Assembly: GCA_018389105.1 (NCBI GenBank)
Contig: JACATO010000626.1
Location: forward strand, 186,001 to 250,000
Length of the DNA stretch: 64,000 nt
Reading direction: 5' to 3'
From: Nautilus pompilius
Lineage: Eukaryota; Mollusca; Cephalopoda; Nautilida; Nautilidae
Shown: positions 11,054 to 22,899 of the stretch, one piece after another
Position numbering within the stretch: position 1 is the first letter of the stretch
How the letters are laid out: each line of letters starts with the position of its first letter
Made by a program: the position numbers and the translations under genes
Notes under the pieces: model-generated
What the model was told of the DNA's origin: nothing
Databases searched by the model: none
What the model saw: only the letters and a program-made list of their open reading frames with translations

Positions 11054-11668
11054 ACATTTGCAATGTACCTACTATGTAAGTTAAATGTGTTTCATATCTT
11101 CCATACTGCATTTATCAGTCTTTCTCAAGCATCTGTTGTCCGATTATGGCAAATGTGTTTCAAATTAAACATTTGAATACCAAATATTGTTGTTCAAACT
11201 TTATATGGTTCATATAACATAAGTCATAATATAGCGTTAGTGGTGAAATTCCTCCTTATGCACATCTCAAAAACTTGATGTCCTAGTCAAATTCTGACTT
11301 CAGATTTGAAATCAGCACCCAAAATTTAGCTAAGATCACCCACATTTTGCTCAGTGGAAGACAAAAAGTTTCATTTTGTTGTCCAGTGTAATTTATCTCA
11401 TCTCTATTTTGATTTCTGCTGATTCTAATAAGAATCTCTTTATCTCTCTCCTCATTCAAATGTGTCTACACACACTGTATAATAGATGTTTTAACAATAG
11501 TGCAGATTCAGACACACCAGTAATTTTTTAAAAACCCTAAAACCAGTGGACAGGAAGTGCACCCACCCCAACCCATTTGGAGAAAGAAAACATCTAGAAT
11601 TTGGTTATTTACAAAAAAAAAAAGGACCAAGTAGACATCATTAGAGCTCATGAGCATAAATCAGCGAT
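11054..11668. other. Unannotated AT-rich DNA
   Basis: No gene or repeat recognised. Confidence 0.3.
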
Positions 11669-11960
11669 TGGGTGGTGCAGTAGTCCAGTGCTTAGGTTTG
11701 GCCTGCTAAAGTCAATGTCTTGCAATAGAAACAGGTGCATCTGATTAATCTCCTTGGCATGGTTTCTTCTCACTTTTCCCAGAGATTTCCTCCATCAGCT
11801 GAAATATAGCTGTAGTAGGATTTTTCTCTGTCAAAGTCAGAAAAGCTGGACCCCATGTAGGCAGGAATAACAATGCCTCATAGCATTACGCTCCTCCACC
11901 AGAGTTTTGTACCTTGTAAATGTGTGTCAGTATACAGCTATAAAACGGTGATCAATTGTG
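11669..11960 (+). repeat. Old tRNA-headed SINE-like repeat
   Basis: It begins GGGTGGTGCAGTAGTCCAGTG, an A-box-like tRNA head of the same form as the repeat at 33576. It also shares the later GCAYGGTTTCTT block with that copy. The B box is degraded. The 3' limit is approximate. Confidence 0.4.
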
Positions 11961-14900
11961 CAGCAGCTCTGTGGAATGCTTATGGTCATCATGTTTTAAA
12001 AAGTCCCTGCCCATCCCTAAGCACCTAAATTATGATATATATCACACAGTATTGACCAAAAAACATTTTTCATATTTAAGACTTGTTTAATGAAACTTTG
12101 TGTTTATTTTGAAAAATAAAGGTAATCCAACATTTCAATTAGATTATAAATGTTTTTTTGGAAGAAAAACAAACAAATCAAAAGAATCCAAGATTTTGAA
12201 AATATTTTAACCAGATTGAATTCTGATTCAAGACTATCACTGAAATGATTATAATTAATGTTTAAGAAAACTTGATAATAATAATAAACAAAAACAAGAA
12301 CTGCCTGATTTTATTCAATGCATGTTTTGATACATCATCACTTTTTCCATCACAAATTAATGAAAGTGTGTGTCATATCAATATGATGGCTCTGGTTTCT
12401 ATCCAATGATAAAGCTAGAAAATCTTGCCACAAACCAGTATTCATCATCGTGTTTTCTCTATTTTTAATATTGGGAGATTTTAGAGCCCGATTTGGTGAT
12501 TTTGTTTACCATCTAAAAAAATTTAGTCACCTACTGATGAATATGGGACAGCAAACATGTACCAAATGTGTAAAAGGTTTCAAGAACCAAGATCATTCCG
12601 AGGATAAAGTTGTCGCAAAAGCAAAGACCCATGCATAACTGTGCTGAACTATATACGGGTATTAAAACCTTGTTTATTTATTTTTTTCATTTTTGTTTAT
12701 AATATTTTTTTAGCAAATGAACAATCTGCTCAAAGACTCACAATAACAGAAACTGTTAATTAATTAACTGATTCACCCTTACCATAGCTTTTTGGGATTT
12801 TTCTAAGTTTTTTCAAAAATTGCTTATAGGTTTCATCAATGGAAGGACCTCGGCAGAACTCTACAAACAAATAATTCATTTATTTTACAGAGAAAAAGAT
12901 GTGTATATCAGAATAACTCAAACATTATAGGATTCACACATGCATGTTTATTCCCCAATAAGTGACAATAAATTTATAAAAAGTCAAGTTTCAGTATTTT
13001 GCATCAGCATTTCTAATTTCTCAACAGATGTATATTCTGTTGTAAAAATTAACTTTGGTCAATTGACTCTCAACTGTTTATCAAGATGCTCCCTCCATGG
13101 GTTTACTACAATCAATTCCAAAACTTCCATGATGTGCATATGCATATATTGTTATTCCATCTTCCTGCAATATGTGGTAAATACATAAAGACGACATCCA
13201 TCAATAAATGTAAGATCCAACTTATTTCCTACCAAATACCTGCTCAAAGTATTGCTCCAAATTGACTATACTTGGCTCAAATGTAACACAAACCTGTCTC
13301 CAACAACATGTATTTCTAAATGTGAAGTAGTAAACGTTTTAAACTTGTCAGTGAAGAGTATGAACGGCACACATACAAAAGGCATGCCAGCATACATATC
13401 ACAACTGTTAAGGCAATGGCCTTAATGTTCATCTGTCACTAGTGGCTTTGTCAAACAATTTTCCAGGATACCTGATTTATGCAGGAACCATGCCATGGCA
13501 GTGATGTTGGTGCTACAACAATTGAAATGTTGGCAGTCATTGCAATTCTGCTGAATAAAATACAAGATGGTTTGTTTAGTGATTACTTACACCTTCCTCC
13601 CTAAACACATTTGGTCAACTCACAATATGTATGAACAGCAAAAAAAAGATGGGTAAGCATCTTGGCTAACATGCATTTTATAGTGGTGATAATGTGGTCA
13701 GATAAATCAACTACAAAACTAAACCATTTCTTGAAGCTCTGTTTTTGAAAGCCATTATTCTTATTATTATGGCAAAGACCTGCATACTCTGTCTGTAGAT
13801 ATGAATGAATGAATGAATGAGAGACAGATAATAACCAAAACTGCTTATGATTTATAAAATTATCAAAGCATTCAAATTTTACCAAGACAATCGGTTGAAC
13901 ACTAGCAAAACAGCAAGATCAGAAATGTGTAGCATCATCACTGCATAGCAAAATTTCAAGCATAGTTAAAACATAGTTCCAAAAAATGTCTCTATTGTTG
14001 ACAGATGTGTCCAACCTAGGAACCAATATCTGAAGTCCGAGAGAAGTTATGCACTTGATGCATAGTAGCTGAGCATCACTAAAAAGTGGAAAATAAAAAA
14101 GCCACCAAATGTGAACTTTCCTGAACAATAATTGCTTGTGTGCTATATTTGGTGTACAATTTCATTGTACTGAATACTGAAAAAGTATCATAATATTCCT
14201 GGTGTACAGATGCCAGATATGTATGAAGTCTTTTTTGGTGGATGTTGCTAATGTACTGTAATTTTCAAGTGGTGATGTTTCAGGAACCGTTTCCTGACAC
14301 TGATTTAAACATAGTCTTGGAAAATTATGTCTTATAAAGTGTTAGTTCAATCAGTAAGATTCTGCAAAAGTTTTGAAAACTGCTTTAGTAGTCAATCACG
14401 GCCAACCATCTGCTCCACCGGCCAAGATTTCTAATGGAATGCAGATCCAAAACAGTTCTTCATTATTCTGGGTGGCATACAGAGTTGTGTCAAATTTTGA
14501 TAAAACATCATTTTCAATAGTGCTAAAACCTATATAATAGCATCTAATACAAACTAAACTGTTCAGGCAAATTCATATTTTGATGAATATTTTTTTTTTA
14601 AAGATTATGAAGAAAGAAGGAGCCAATGAGATTTTTCACTTACACCATGTATATCACCAATGAAGTATCAAAAGCACTCTATCTGGAAAGCTGGATCATT
14701 GTAGTTTCAAGCTACACAAATATGTGATAAATGTAGCTGAGGTATACACATGCACATTAGTATTAGATTAAAGAAAACAAAATTCAAATTTTAACAAAAC
14801 CATCAGCAGCAGTACATAAACAAAGTAGATTTTCAAACAAAGCCTAGTCAAGGATTAGTCTAAAAATTTCCATTTGGTTTGAGTTATGCCTTTGTTCAAA

Positions 14901-16900
14901 TCAAACCACCATCTGGTCATTTAGATTTATCATGTGTCTGCTGATATTCTTAAATGTCAAAATACAGAAACAATTCAACTAGATTCGTCACACCCCTTAC
15001 CATTCTTTTAGTGATAAAATCTAGGTATATTTTCATTCTCTTTTTAAAAAAAAAGCATTTACCAAGTGACAATACTTGGCTTGGGTTGTTTAATTTGTTC
15101 AAAATTTCAGATTTGTTAGTATGTCCACAACACGAGCACTTTAATTTTTTACCTTCGATTCATACTTTCTAGCCAATCTTCTTATCACTGAATCTCTCTT
15201 CTGAACATTCTCTTTGTTTACATGTTGAAAGAGAAGTTTTTATTTTTAAATGTTTTTATGTCCAAATATTTATCCTTTTTATTCATGAAAATCAATCAGT
15301 AAAAGAAACAGGTTTTCATAACTTTAAATTTAGTGCCAGTCAAAAAACCTATTGAGAGAAAAATTTCATTCATTCAAGTCGCCATCTTAATCTACAGACT
15401 GACTGCCAATGTGGAGCCGGTCAGAATCATTATATTGAAATGTCGTCTTTATTGAGCAACTACTGGTGAACAGAATTTCTCTCAACATTCTCACACTGTC
15501 CACTAGTCTCTGATGTTCTGAGGGTTATGCGAGCCCACCATGCAAAAACTTTACATTAATCAAGGTTATCACTAATCATCTTTACGGGCTAACTCTCACT
15601 CAACTCTGTGTCCGTTTGCCAAATCAGTTCAACCTTCTGTGTACTGTCTCCATTGACAGCTCCTGCCAGTTTCCCACAGCAAGGTCTAAGTTAGAGTTCT
15701 ATTTCTCCACTTTTCACACAATTCAAACCCTAACCTCACAGCAATATCATCAATGCATAAGTGTCCATGCACATTCATCATCACATAAGAAAGAACTCTC
15801 ATGAACTTTAATCCATTTAACATATGGATCAACCATTTTAAACTGCTGTAATATGTTATTTCCTGGCAAATAAAAGAAATAAAACTTCCAGAATAGTGGC
15901 AAGATATATAAAAACATTTTGTGTATGATTTATTACCATACCACTTACCATTCCTCACAAAATAAATAGATATTTCTTTTGGGGTTCCCCTTGTATGTAT
16001 ATAGAGGCAGACTACATGCAAACTTGATGTACCTGGATGAAATGTTATATTTAAGTTTGTCTTCTGATTTTAATGGAACAAGATCCTCAATGAGAAAATA
16101 ATTTCTGGATCTCTAATATTGATTAGCAACAAAATTTTCATGTTATCAGAAATTTGGAAGCCTAATTTGGTTGGAATGTCATGCAGTTTTTTTGTTCCAA
16201 CTTACTCAAATCAAAAACATTACCTACCAAACAACAACACAAAAGAAAGTGTACGATAAATGGAAAGGCGTGGACAGTTTTTGTGCTCTATCCTCAACAC
16301 ACAAAGAAAGAATATGACAGATGCAGGTTTGAAATATTTTATGAACCACAGAGCACAATGTTTGAGTTAGATAACTAGCATCCCAACAACCCCCAGATCA
16401 ACAAAGCTGTCTGAATATTTTAAATCATGAATAATCCAGCCTGGAAAAATGGTAGGTTGGTTCATCCACAACATAAAAGTGAAAACATTTCTCAACGAAT
16501 AATGCCCATACTTGTCCTCAACAACAGTAAAATGGAAGCTTCAGAGAGAAACCATCTATTCAATTCTTCACTTTGTTAACCATCCTCTGGCAACATCTGA
16601 CAATTATTTAAGCAACAATTTATATTTACTGAGATAAGTTATTAACAAGAAATATTTTAGTTCTGGAATAAGTAAAGTCTGCTAATTTCTTCGAATTCAG
16701 TGTTCCTGACCCTGATGATTTATTTTCCTTTCAATACTAATTAGTAAATAAATAATTTTTTTTTTTTAGAAGAGGATATGACATACAGGAAAGGATCTTA
16801 AATTGAGAAGCTTCAACAAAGCTAGAGAGATTAAGATAAAATCTAAAAGCTACCATATGGAGGAGACAAACAAGAGCAGATACTTTGGGTATAGGTGAGA
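11961..16900. other. Long AT-rich non-coding stretch
   Basis: Only short spurious open frames were seen, with no family motifs. A small AATG microsatellite lies at about 13803-13819. The stretch may be intron or intergenic DNA downstream of the minus-strand exon blocks. Confidence 0.35.
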
Positions 16901-16905
16901 CTCAC

Positions 16906-17007
16906 TTTCCCTTCCTGTTCTAACTTGCCCAGATCTAGCAGCAGCTTGGATTCCATTTCCTGCAAATGATCTGCCTTACTGATCGGTGTCCCTTGCCTGA
17001 GCTCAAG
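16906..17007 (-). pseudogene. Exon-like block LELRQGTPISKA
   Basis: ATATTTCAG acceptor and GTGAGT donor flank exactly 34 codons, in phase with the previous block. It begins LELRQGTPISKADHLQEM and ends ESKLLLDLGKLEQEGK, which resembles RAD50 EKSELLVEQGRLQLQ. It is open and unbroken. If the assignment is wrong, it belongs to some other coiled-coil gene. Confidence 0.5.
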
Positions 17008-17459
17008 CTGAAATATGACAATGTGAAAAGTCACAAAACTATACTTCAGGTAAGAGAAGAAACTATTTAAAGGAGAGAATGAATAGTAGTACTTTTTAAA
17101 CAACAACATTCTGCTCATACCTACAATCAAAGATACCACAGAGTCTGCACTGTAAGTATAGGAAAGACCCTGTTTACACTATAAGCCCAGGACATATTCT
17201 GTACTATAAACCCAAGATGGTATTAATGTGTAGGCAACAAACTGTTTGCATCACTAAACCACAAAAGCAAAGCTAAGAAAGGAAAGGATAGGGCTCAGCT
17301 GAAAATCTAAAACAAAAGTTTATCCAAAACAATTAACAAATTTGAGTCTGCCCACTTAAATTTGGTTGTTTCTTATTGCCCCTTAGAGCAGCAATGTGTC
17401 AATCAGTACCAGATACCCTTTCTATGAAGAAACTAAAATAAATCACAACGGTAACAAAC

Positions 17460-17536
17460 CTCCATCTGTAAGTCTTCCATCTCTGTTAACTTGCTCTGAA
17501 ATTCATTCAACGTGCTTTGAAATTTGTTGGTGGAAC
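17460..17536 (-). pseudogene. Exon-like block STNKFQSTLNEF
   Basis: ATTGCAG acceptor and GTTTGT donor flank 77 bases. The first two bases finish the Gly codon of the previous block. The remainder reads STNKFQSTLNEFQSKLTEME and DLQME, heptad-like coil sequence, and ends in phase 0. It is open and unbroken. Confidence 0.5.
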
Positions 17537-18958
17537 CTGCAATACAGAGCAGAACATCAGTATAGCTTCTGAGGCAGCCTGACACAAACCTAACAGTATA
17601 AACAACATTGGCAGGTTTGCTCAAGAACAAAACTCATACTCTGCAAAGCGATAATTCTAACTTCCCACAACCTCAACATACTTTCACTTTACAAATAGGA
17701 GTTACGTAGAATTAAAGTTACTAACTACGTAGCTTGCCATCTAGATGTCAAATACACACATCAAACATGTAAATTTTGTCTCTAAATACATACATTTATG
17801 GCAGCTGCTAAACTAATATGGCAAGTCACTGAATTTTATCAATAAAGCACAATCTGAAATGAATTCCTTATCTGCAGTAGATTTTCAGTGATAAAAGTAA
17901 AATGATTATTTTAAGTCAGCAGAGCAGGAAGCTTTAAACTCTCTTTAAACAAAAACCTCAGCTAGTCTGTTTTTACAAATATTTATACTGTTCTGCTTCC
18001 GGTATTTGTTCAGGTGGAGACTACTAAATAGCTACTAGCACTACTAATGCCTAACCAATAACATTTATATTCAGCACATAACATTACAGGAACTCTCAGA
18101 GAAATTATTTATCATTATACAATCCTTATCAGAAATTTTTAAAATTTCAATTGTGCCACAAGGAAAACACCTTTGTCCATAAATCAGACTATTACTAATA
18201 AAAAATGGTTAAATGTCCTAAAACCTTTTCTAAGACATCTTATCACCTCACCCAAGATCCTGCTGACTTTGAAACACACTTTACAATGTTTTCAGCTTTA
18301 CAGGGAACTTTGCCCTTTTATTCTACTGGTGTATACTAGTGCATACATTTTATTATGCGTGACATTTCTTTTGTTTCTGATTTATTATTTATAGATTTAT
18401 TTTGTTAAAATAAAAGTCAAAACAATAGTACTGCTTTATTACTGCACAATCAACTTCACAAGAGATTACTACATTAAGAGAGAATGTACAGAGACCCTAC
18501 AAATATTGAAACTGTGCATTTTCACCCTGTAACAAGAAATAAACAAAATATTTGGTTTAAAATAAGGTTATGTGACAATTATGGCCACCAGCATATGTCT
18601 GGTAATTTGACTGAGGTCTTGTGAAGTTTTTCTAGTAAAGAGTTCATTATTGATAAAAATAAAAAAGACAATATCAGAAATTAGTAAATTAATTTTTTAA
18701 AAAATCTGTTCCTGCAAAACTTCCCCAGGGCAGGTGCTTTGGGTGCAATGTAGAGCAATAATAGAGTTTTTTTTTTTGAGGGAGGAGACACTATTCAGGT
18801 CTTTAATCCAACCCTCCGTCTATTTATCTCAATCTGTATAAAACCAAAGCACACGAGCACCCTGTAACTACAAGATGAAATCTCTCCACTAATGTATACA
18901 AAAACCAGAAGGTACCCAAACAAATAGCCAGAAGTAAAACAACAAAAAGCAAAAGTGC

Positions 18959-19021
18959 CTTGAAATTCATTTGTAATATTTTTCTGAAGCTCTTCAATTT
19001 CCTTTTCACCAGATAATTTTT
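18959..19021 (-). pseudogene. Exon-like block ending in FQG
   Basis: CCTTTTTAG acceptor. The reading is KLSGEKEIEELQKNITNEFQ, with the last base starting a Gly codon. The donor is GC (AAG/GCACTT) where GT is expected. The next block completes the Gly codon and gives FQG-ST, the same arrangement as the RAD50 VFQGTDEQL motif. The GC donor is either a rare GC-AG intron or a decayed site. Confidence 0.45.
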
Positions 19022-19265
19022 CTAAAAAGGAAATATAACAGTTTGTTTTGCCACATACCTGTTTTTTTTTTTTAAATTCATATACATTGGAGATATTTCT
19101 GCCTGCAGTAGATAAAGCAAGCATACCATTTTAGTTAACATTAGTTTAACATTAGTTCAGAATGGCTGTATTTGGCTGGACCTCTTGACAAGATGAGGTG
19201 GATAATGCATACGCTTAATTACCCACAAACATTTTCCATTTGAAAAAAAAACAATAATAATTTAC

Positions 19266-19290
19266 CAGGTTGGCCATCTGCTCACAAACC
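19266..19290 (-). pseudogene. Candidate 25-base micro-exon
   Basis: CTTTCCTGTAG acceptor and GTAAAT donor bound a 25-base block that reads VCEQMANL in one frame. The phase does not connect cleanly to either neighbour, so it is either a damaged exon or a chance pairing of splice-like sites. Confidence 0.3.
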
Positions 19291-19803
19291 CTACAGGAAA
19301 GAGGAAAAGAGAAAAGAAACTGCTTCTTTGCAGAAAATGTAAATCAATAATTTAATTTAGATTTTTGATAACTTGATAGGAGGAGGAGTTATTTTTCTTT
19401 CTTATTTAGAAACAACAGTAATGAAACCATTATTCATTTCAGTAAACTGTTCTAAACAAATAATATTTTACTCAAAATTGATAAACCTAATTTTGTTCAA
19501 ACCCCCCATATTTTATATACTAAACTATACTATACCCTATCAACTGTGAACTAGTTTCAGAAAGAAAACAACATTTTTTTAAAAATCTTTAGAAAAAGCA
19601 CTGCATGAAATATTGAGTTTCCATTCAATGAAAGCAAATGGAAACTGAACAATCTCAGGCTAGTTTCTGTTTGGTACAATCCAGACATTGCCCAGTTTCC
19701 ATGATTGCTGTTAATACACATGAAATTTCATGCAGTCAACTAAAAGGTTTCTGAACAAATCAGATTTATTAAAGGAGGCTGAGTTTGATACAGCAAATCT
19801 TAC

Positions 19804-19864
19804 CAATGTCATTTGTATGTGTATTGCTGTTGGCTTGTATGGACAAGAGATTGTCAAGCTTTTT
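19804..19864 (-). pseudogene. Exon-like block KKLDNLLSIQ
   Basis: TTTTCAG acceptor and GTAAGA donor flank 61 bases reading KKLDNLLSIQANSNTHTNDI plus one base. It follows the previous block in phase 0 and would continue the coil (compare ENELDPL...DNEI of RAD50). It is open and unbroken. Confidence 0.45.
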
Positions 19865-20488
19865 CTGAAAAGAAAATTATACAGAAGAAAATAGATACTG
19901 CAGATAATGTCAAAATATCGCTGCTGCAAAACTTTTTGGTCAGTGAAAAGTTCATGACCTGACTCACCCAGGTAGGTTCAACTAAAAAGGGAGGGATGGA
20001 TGTTAAAAAGTGAGGACAATCTGCCAAAACAGAAAGATCTTAGTCCTTCCACAAGATCACTACAAACAACATGCCCACAAAATTAGTTAACTTTCCACTG
20101 ATATCATACTATTTAAACCTACATTTCAAAAATCAGTTTACCACCAAGTTCTCCAATGAAATGCAATTCTATTCAGCTCTTTTGATGTTGGAGTTATTCT
20201 ATGTCTCTGCCTATCAAAGAACCCAATATCAATTCTATGTTTATACTAATTACAGCTAAGAGACGTCATGCCAGCTATTAATAAACAAACTGTTGAAAAC
20301 CATCAAAATTAATTGTTATATAACTTCTGACAGCCAGTTTAGATTAGAACTCATACTGTGCGAATCCTAATATTACTGACAAATTAACAACAAATTGTAT
20401 GTAATAATATGATCACCAGCTTACACAGTAATATATGTAGATGTGTCTATAACTCCATTTCCTCAAATGTAACTCATATTTTTAAGTA

Positions 20489-21121
20489 CTGTATTTTTTG
20501 GCATATAAGTCAATACTTTTTTCTACAAGGGCCTGATCATCAACTTATACTCCACTTTGACATATATGGATGAAATCATGATACTGGAAACATGGGACAC
20601 TTAAGTACCATGGGGAATTTATGTATGATTGTATTTGCATGTGTGAGTGCATGCTGACTCAGATTCAGTTACCTCCCTTAGATCTCTGTTGACCTGGAAG
20701 GCCCATGTTGTCTTCAGTCTACTCTGAGGATAATTTGTAAACAAAGACGGTTTTTGTATCACTACACGAATGCACAAACAACGCAGTCTAAATGGTTATA
20801 CCGCTATACTCACTAATTTCTAAGAACTATTTCTAAGGGTTTACATAACTTGTAACACCGTACTGTGATTCAACTTTTTATTTGATAGATAAAATTCATA
20901 TCAAACTGTGTTCCATACGGATTGAGGCTTCTTTATTTCGTTCTTCTTCTTTCTCTTTCTTTACCTACCTAAAACTCTTTCCTCCCCAAATCTCTCTCTC
21001 TGATGTTATCCACCAAAGCTGCTTTGTAACCCTAACAGAAATTTTTATATTATTACTGTACAAAAGTATGGTTGTACTATCGACTTATACACCACTTCAA
21101 CTTATAACTCGAAAAATATGG
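20489..21121. mobile_element. MITE-like element with TIRs and TA flanks
   Basis: The left end CTGTATTTTTTGGCATATAA and the inverted right end CCATATTTTTCGAGTTATAA are recognisably the same terminal repeat. TA dinucleotides flank both ends (20487-20488 and 21122-21123). Sub-terminal copies of a CGACTTATAC-like motif occur near both ends. There is no transposase frame. TA target sites fit Tc1/mariner or related superfamilies; the family itself is not identified. Confidence 0.55.
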
Positions 21122-21517
21122 TAGCTACACCTGCTTAACTTTAAATGGTCATTAGTCACCAAATTCAATGAAAAATGAGATTATAGACACAAGAAATGTT
21201 GACAAAAGAGAATCCTGAAGACAGCAACATAAAAAGTTTGCTGAAACATAATAAAAATTAGATCCCTTAAATGGTGATAAAAACTCCCAAAAATGTTAAA
21301 CACAAAAAACACCACAGATAAATTCTCATAACAATAAATTCTATTCAGTAATTTGAGAGGTAAAAAAAATAAAATTTAGGTTCAATTCTAATCTTGCTGT
21401 AAGGGTCTCCAAAGGTGTCTGTGGGAATGAATTTACTCAAAATAATGTATGGCAGCATCTGCTCACACTATGAGAGAGAAAGACAGCAGAGTCTCTAAGC
21501 GAAGGTTTCAAACTTAC

Positions 21518-21586
21518 CTCAACTGTTCCTGTGGATTTTTTCCATTCTTTATACTTAGTTTTGTCAGTTTACAGATTTTCTTTCAG
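21518..21586 (-). pseudogene. Exon-like block with in-frame TAA
   Basis: A strong T-rich acceptor tract (ending GTTTTTCCAG) and GTAAGT donor bound a 69-base block. The frame reads LKENL, TAA, TDKTKYKEWKKSTGTVE. The other two frames also contain stops, so this exon cannot be translated whole. Length and spacing fit the RAD50 TSKEAQLTSSKEIV region. Confidence 0.45.
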
Positions 21587-21910
21587 CTGGAAAAACAACA
21601 AACAACAAAATACACACACACACTCACAGGAAATCAATTTCCTTAAAATCAGATCAATGTTTCTCCAGAGCTAAATTAAATAATGTCAAAAACCAATGAA
21701 AACAATTTTTGGTTTTAAATGAGAAAAATTAATTTTTACTGCACACGATATGTTTATAACCTGTTCAGTCAATCGAATCTCCTTTCTTTCCAAGAACAGT
21801 AAAAACTACTAGAGAACCAAATGTTTATCCATCACCCTTCCTCTATTTCTCTCTTTCTAAAAACATTAAAACTAGCAAAATAAAAATCACAAATCCACTA
21901 AACAACTCAC

Positions 21911-21949
21911 TTCTTGTTTCCTTCAGGTATTCAATTTCACAATGGCATC
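21911..21949 (-). pseudogene. Exon-like block, possible RAD50 coil start
   Basis: AG acceptor (ATCTTTCAG) and GTGAGT donor flank a 39-base block. Its only open reading is CHCEIEYLKETR, comparable with the RAD50 KEYQMELKYLKQ region. The phase it leaves (1) does not match the next block. It is tentative. Confidence 0.4.
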
Positions 21950-22059
21950 CTGAAAGATGTACAACAAAAAAACCATCAGCAGGAAAAGGGCAAAGACAAG
22001 ATTAAAGTTACTATGTTGTTAAAGTTGCCTTATCCTCAAACAGTGATATATTTTGCTAT

Positions 22060-22760
22060 TTAGCTTTACTTTAGACAGTTCATGTTATTGTTATCTGGAG
22101 TTGCTGAGTGGACATTGACCAATGGAAAGCTGCTGTGAGAGTTGTTATTGTTATGGTAGGGTAGGGCTGGACAGAGATGTAGGGCCAGGTTTTGGTCATT
22201 GTGTGCTGTTGTTGTTGTTGTTGTAGGGTCCACAAGGGTCCTACTGCATGGGAATTGTAGGCTTGCTATCAAAGCACTGTCAATTTGCTTTGTCCACTTG
22301 TTGGCTATTGTTTGGCAGGTAGACATTTACACTGTCCAGCTGTATCTGCCATTCCACAAACCTCTGCTATAAATTCATGAAGACTTCGCTGCTACTCCGC
22401 TACTTCATGGCTTTCCAGAGGAAGGGTGCTGACTGATCAGGTGAGGAATGTGTTACTGCATGTTATGAGATTATTATTTTTAGAAACAAAATGTTAATTG
22501 GCTGATGAGGGAACAATCATGAGAAACGAGTAGATGTCGGCATTCTCCCTGAAACATTCAAATTGGTAGCATCGTTGTCTGCACAACCGCCACCTTGTGC
22601 CACTCCATATTAAGTGCTTATTTCTCATTTTCCATGGTTTATCACGACTTAGGAATCTTCTCATATACTGTTGAGGTTTAACTGAGGGTTCTTCAGATAC
22701 ATGCTTTTTCCTAAATATATTCAATTACCTATGCTATGGTTACATTTTTGCATGTCAAAA
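22060..22760 (-). other. Unassigned, weakly coding-like minus-strand sequence
   Basis: 22066-22326 and 22494-22724 are open on the minus strand. The second reads KPQQYMRRFLSRDKPWKMRN followed by several Cys and Trp residues, which looks more like coding sequence than most shadows here. No family is recognised and there is no clear start. Confidence 0.25.
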
Positions 22761-22899
22761 TCCAGTAAAGGCTTAAAATAACATGAAAACTTATTAATAA
22801 ACTAGAATGCTTATTAATTTAATTTGTGTTCATTAGTTACTGCTTTCCATATAAATTACATCACATTTCTTTGTTTTGCTGGACTAGCTCAAGTTGGAA

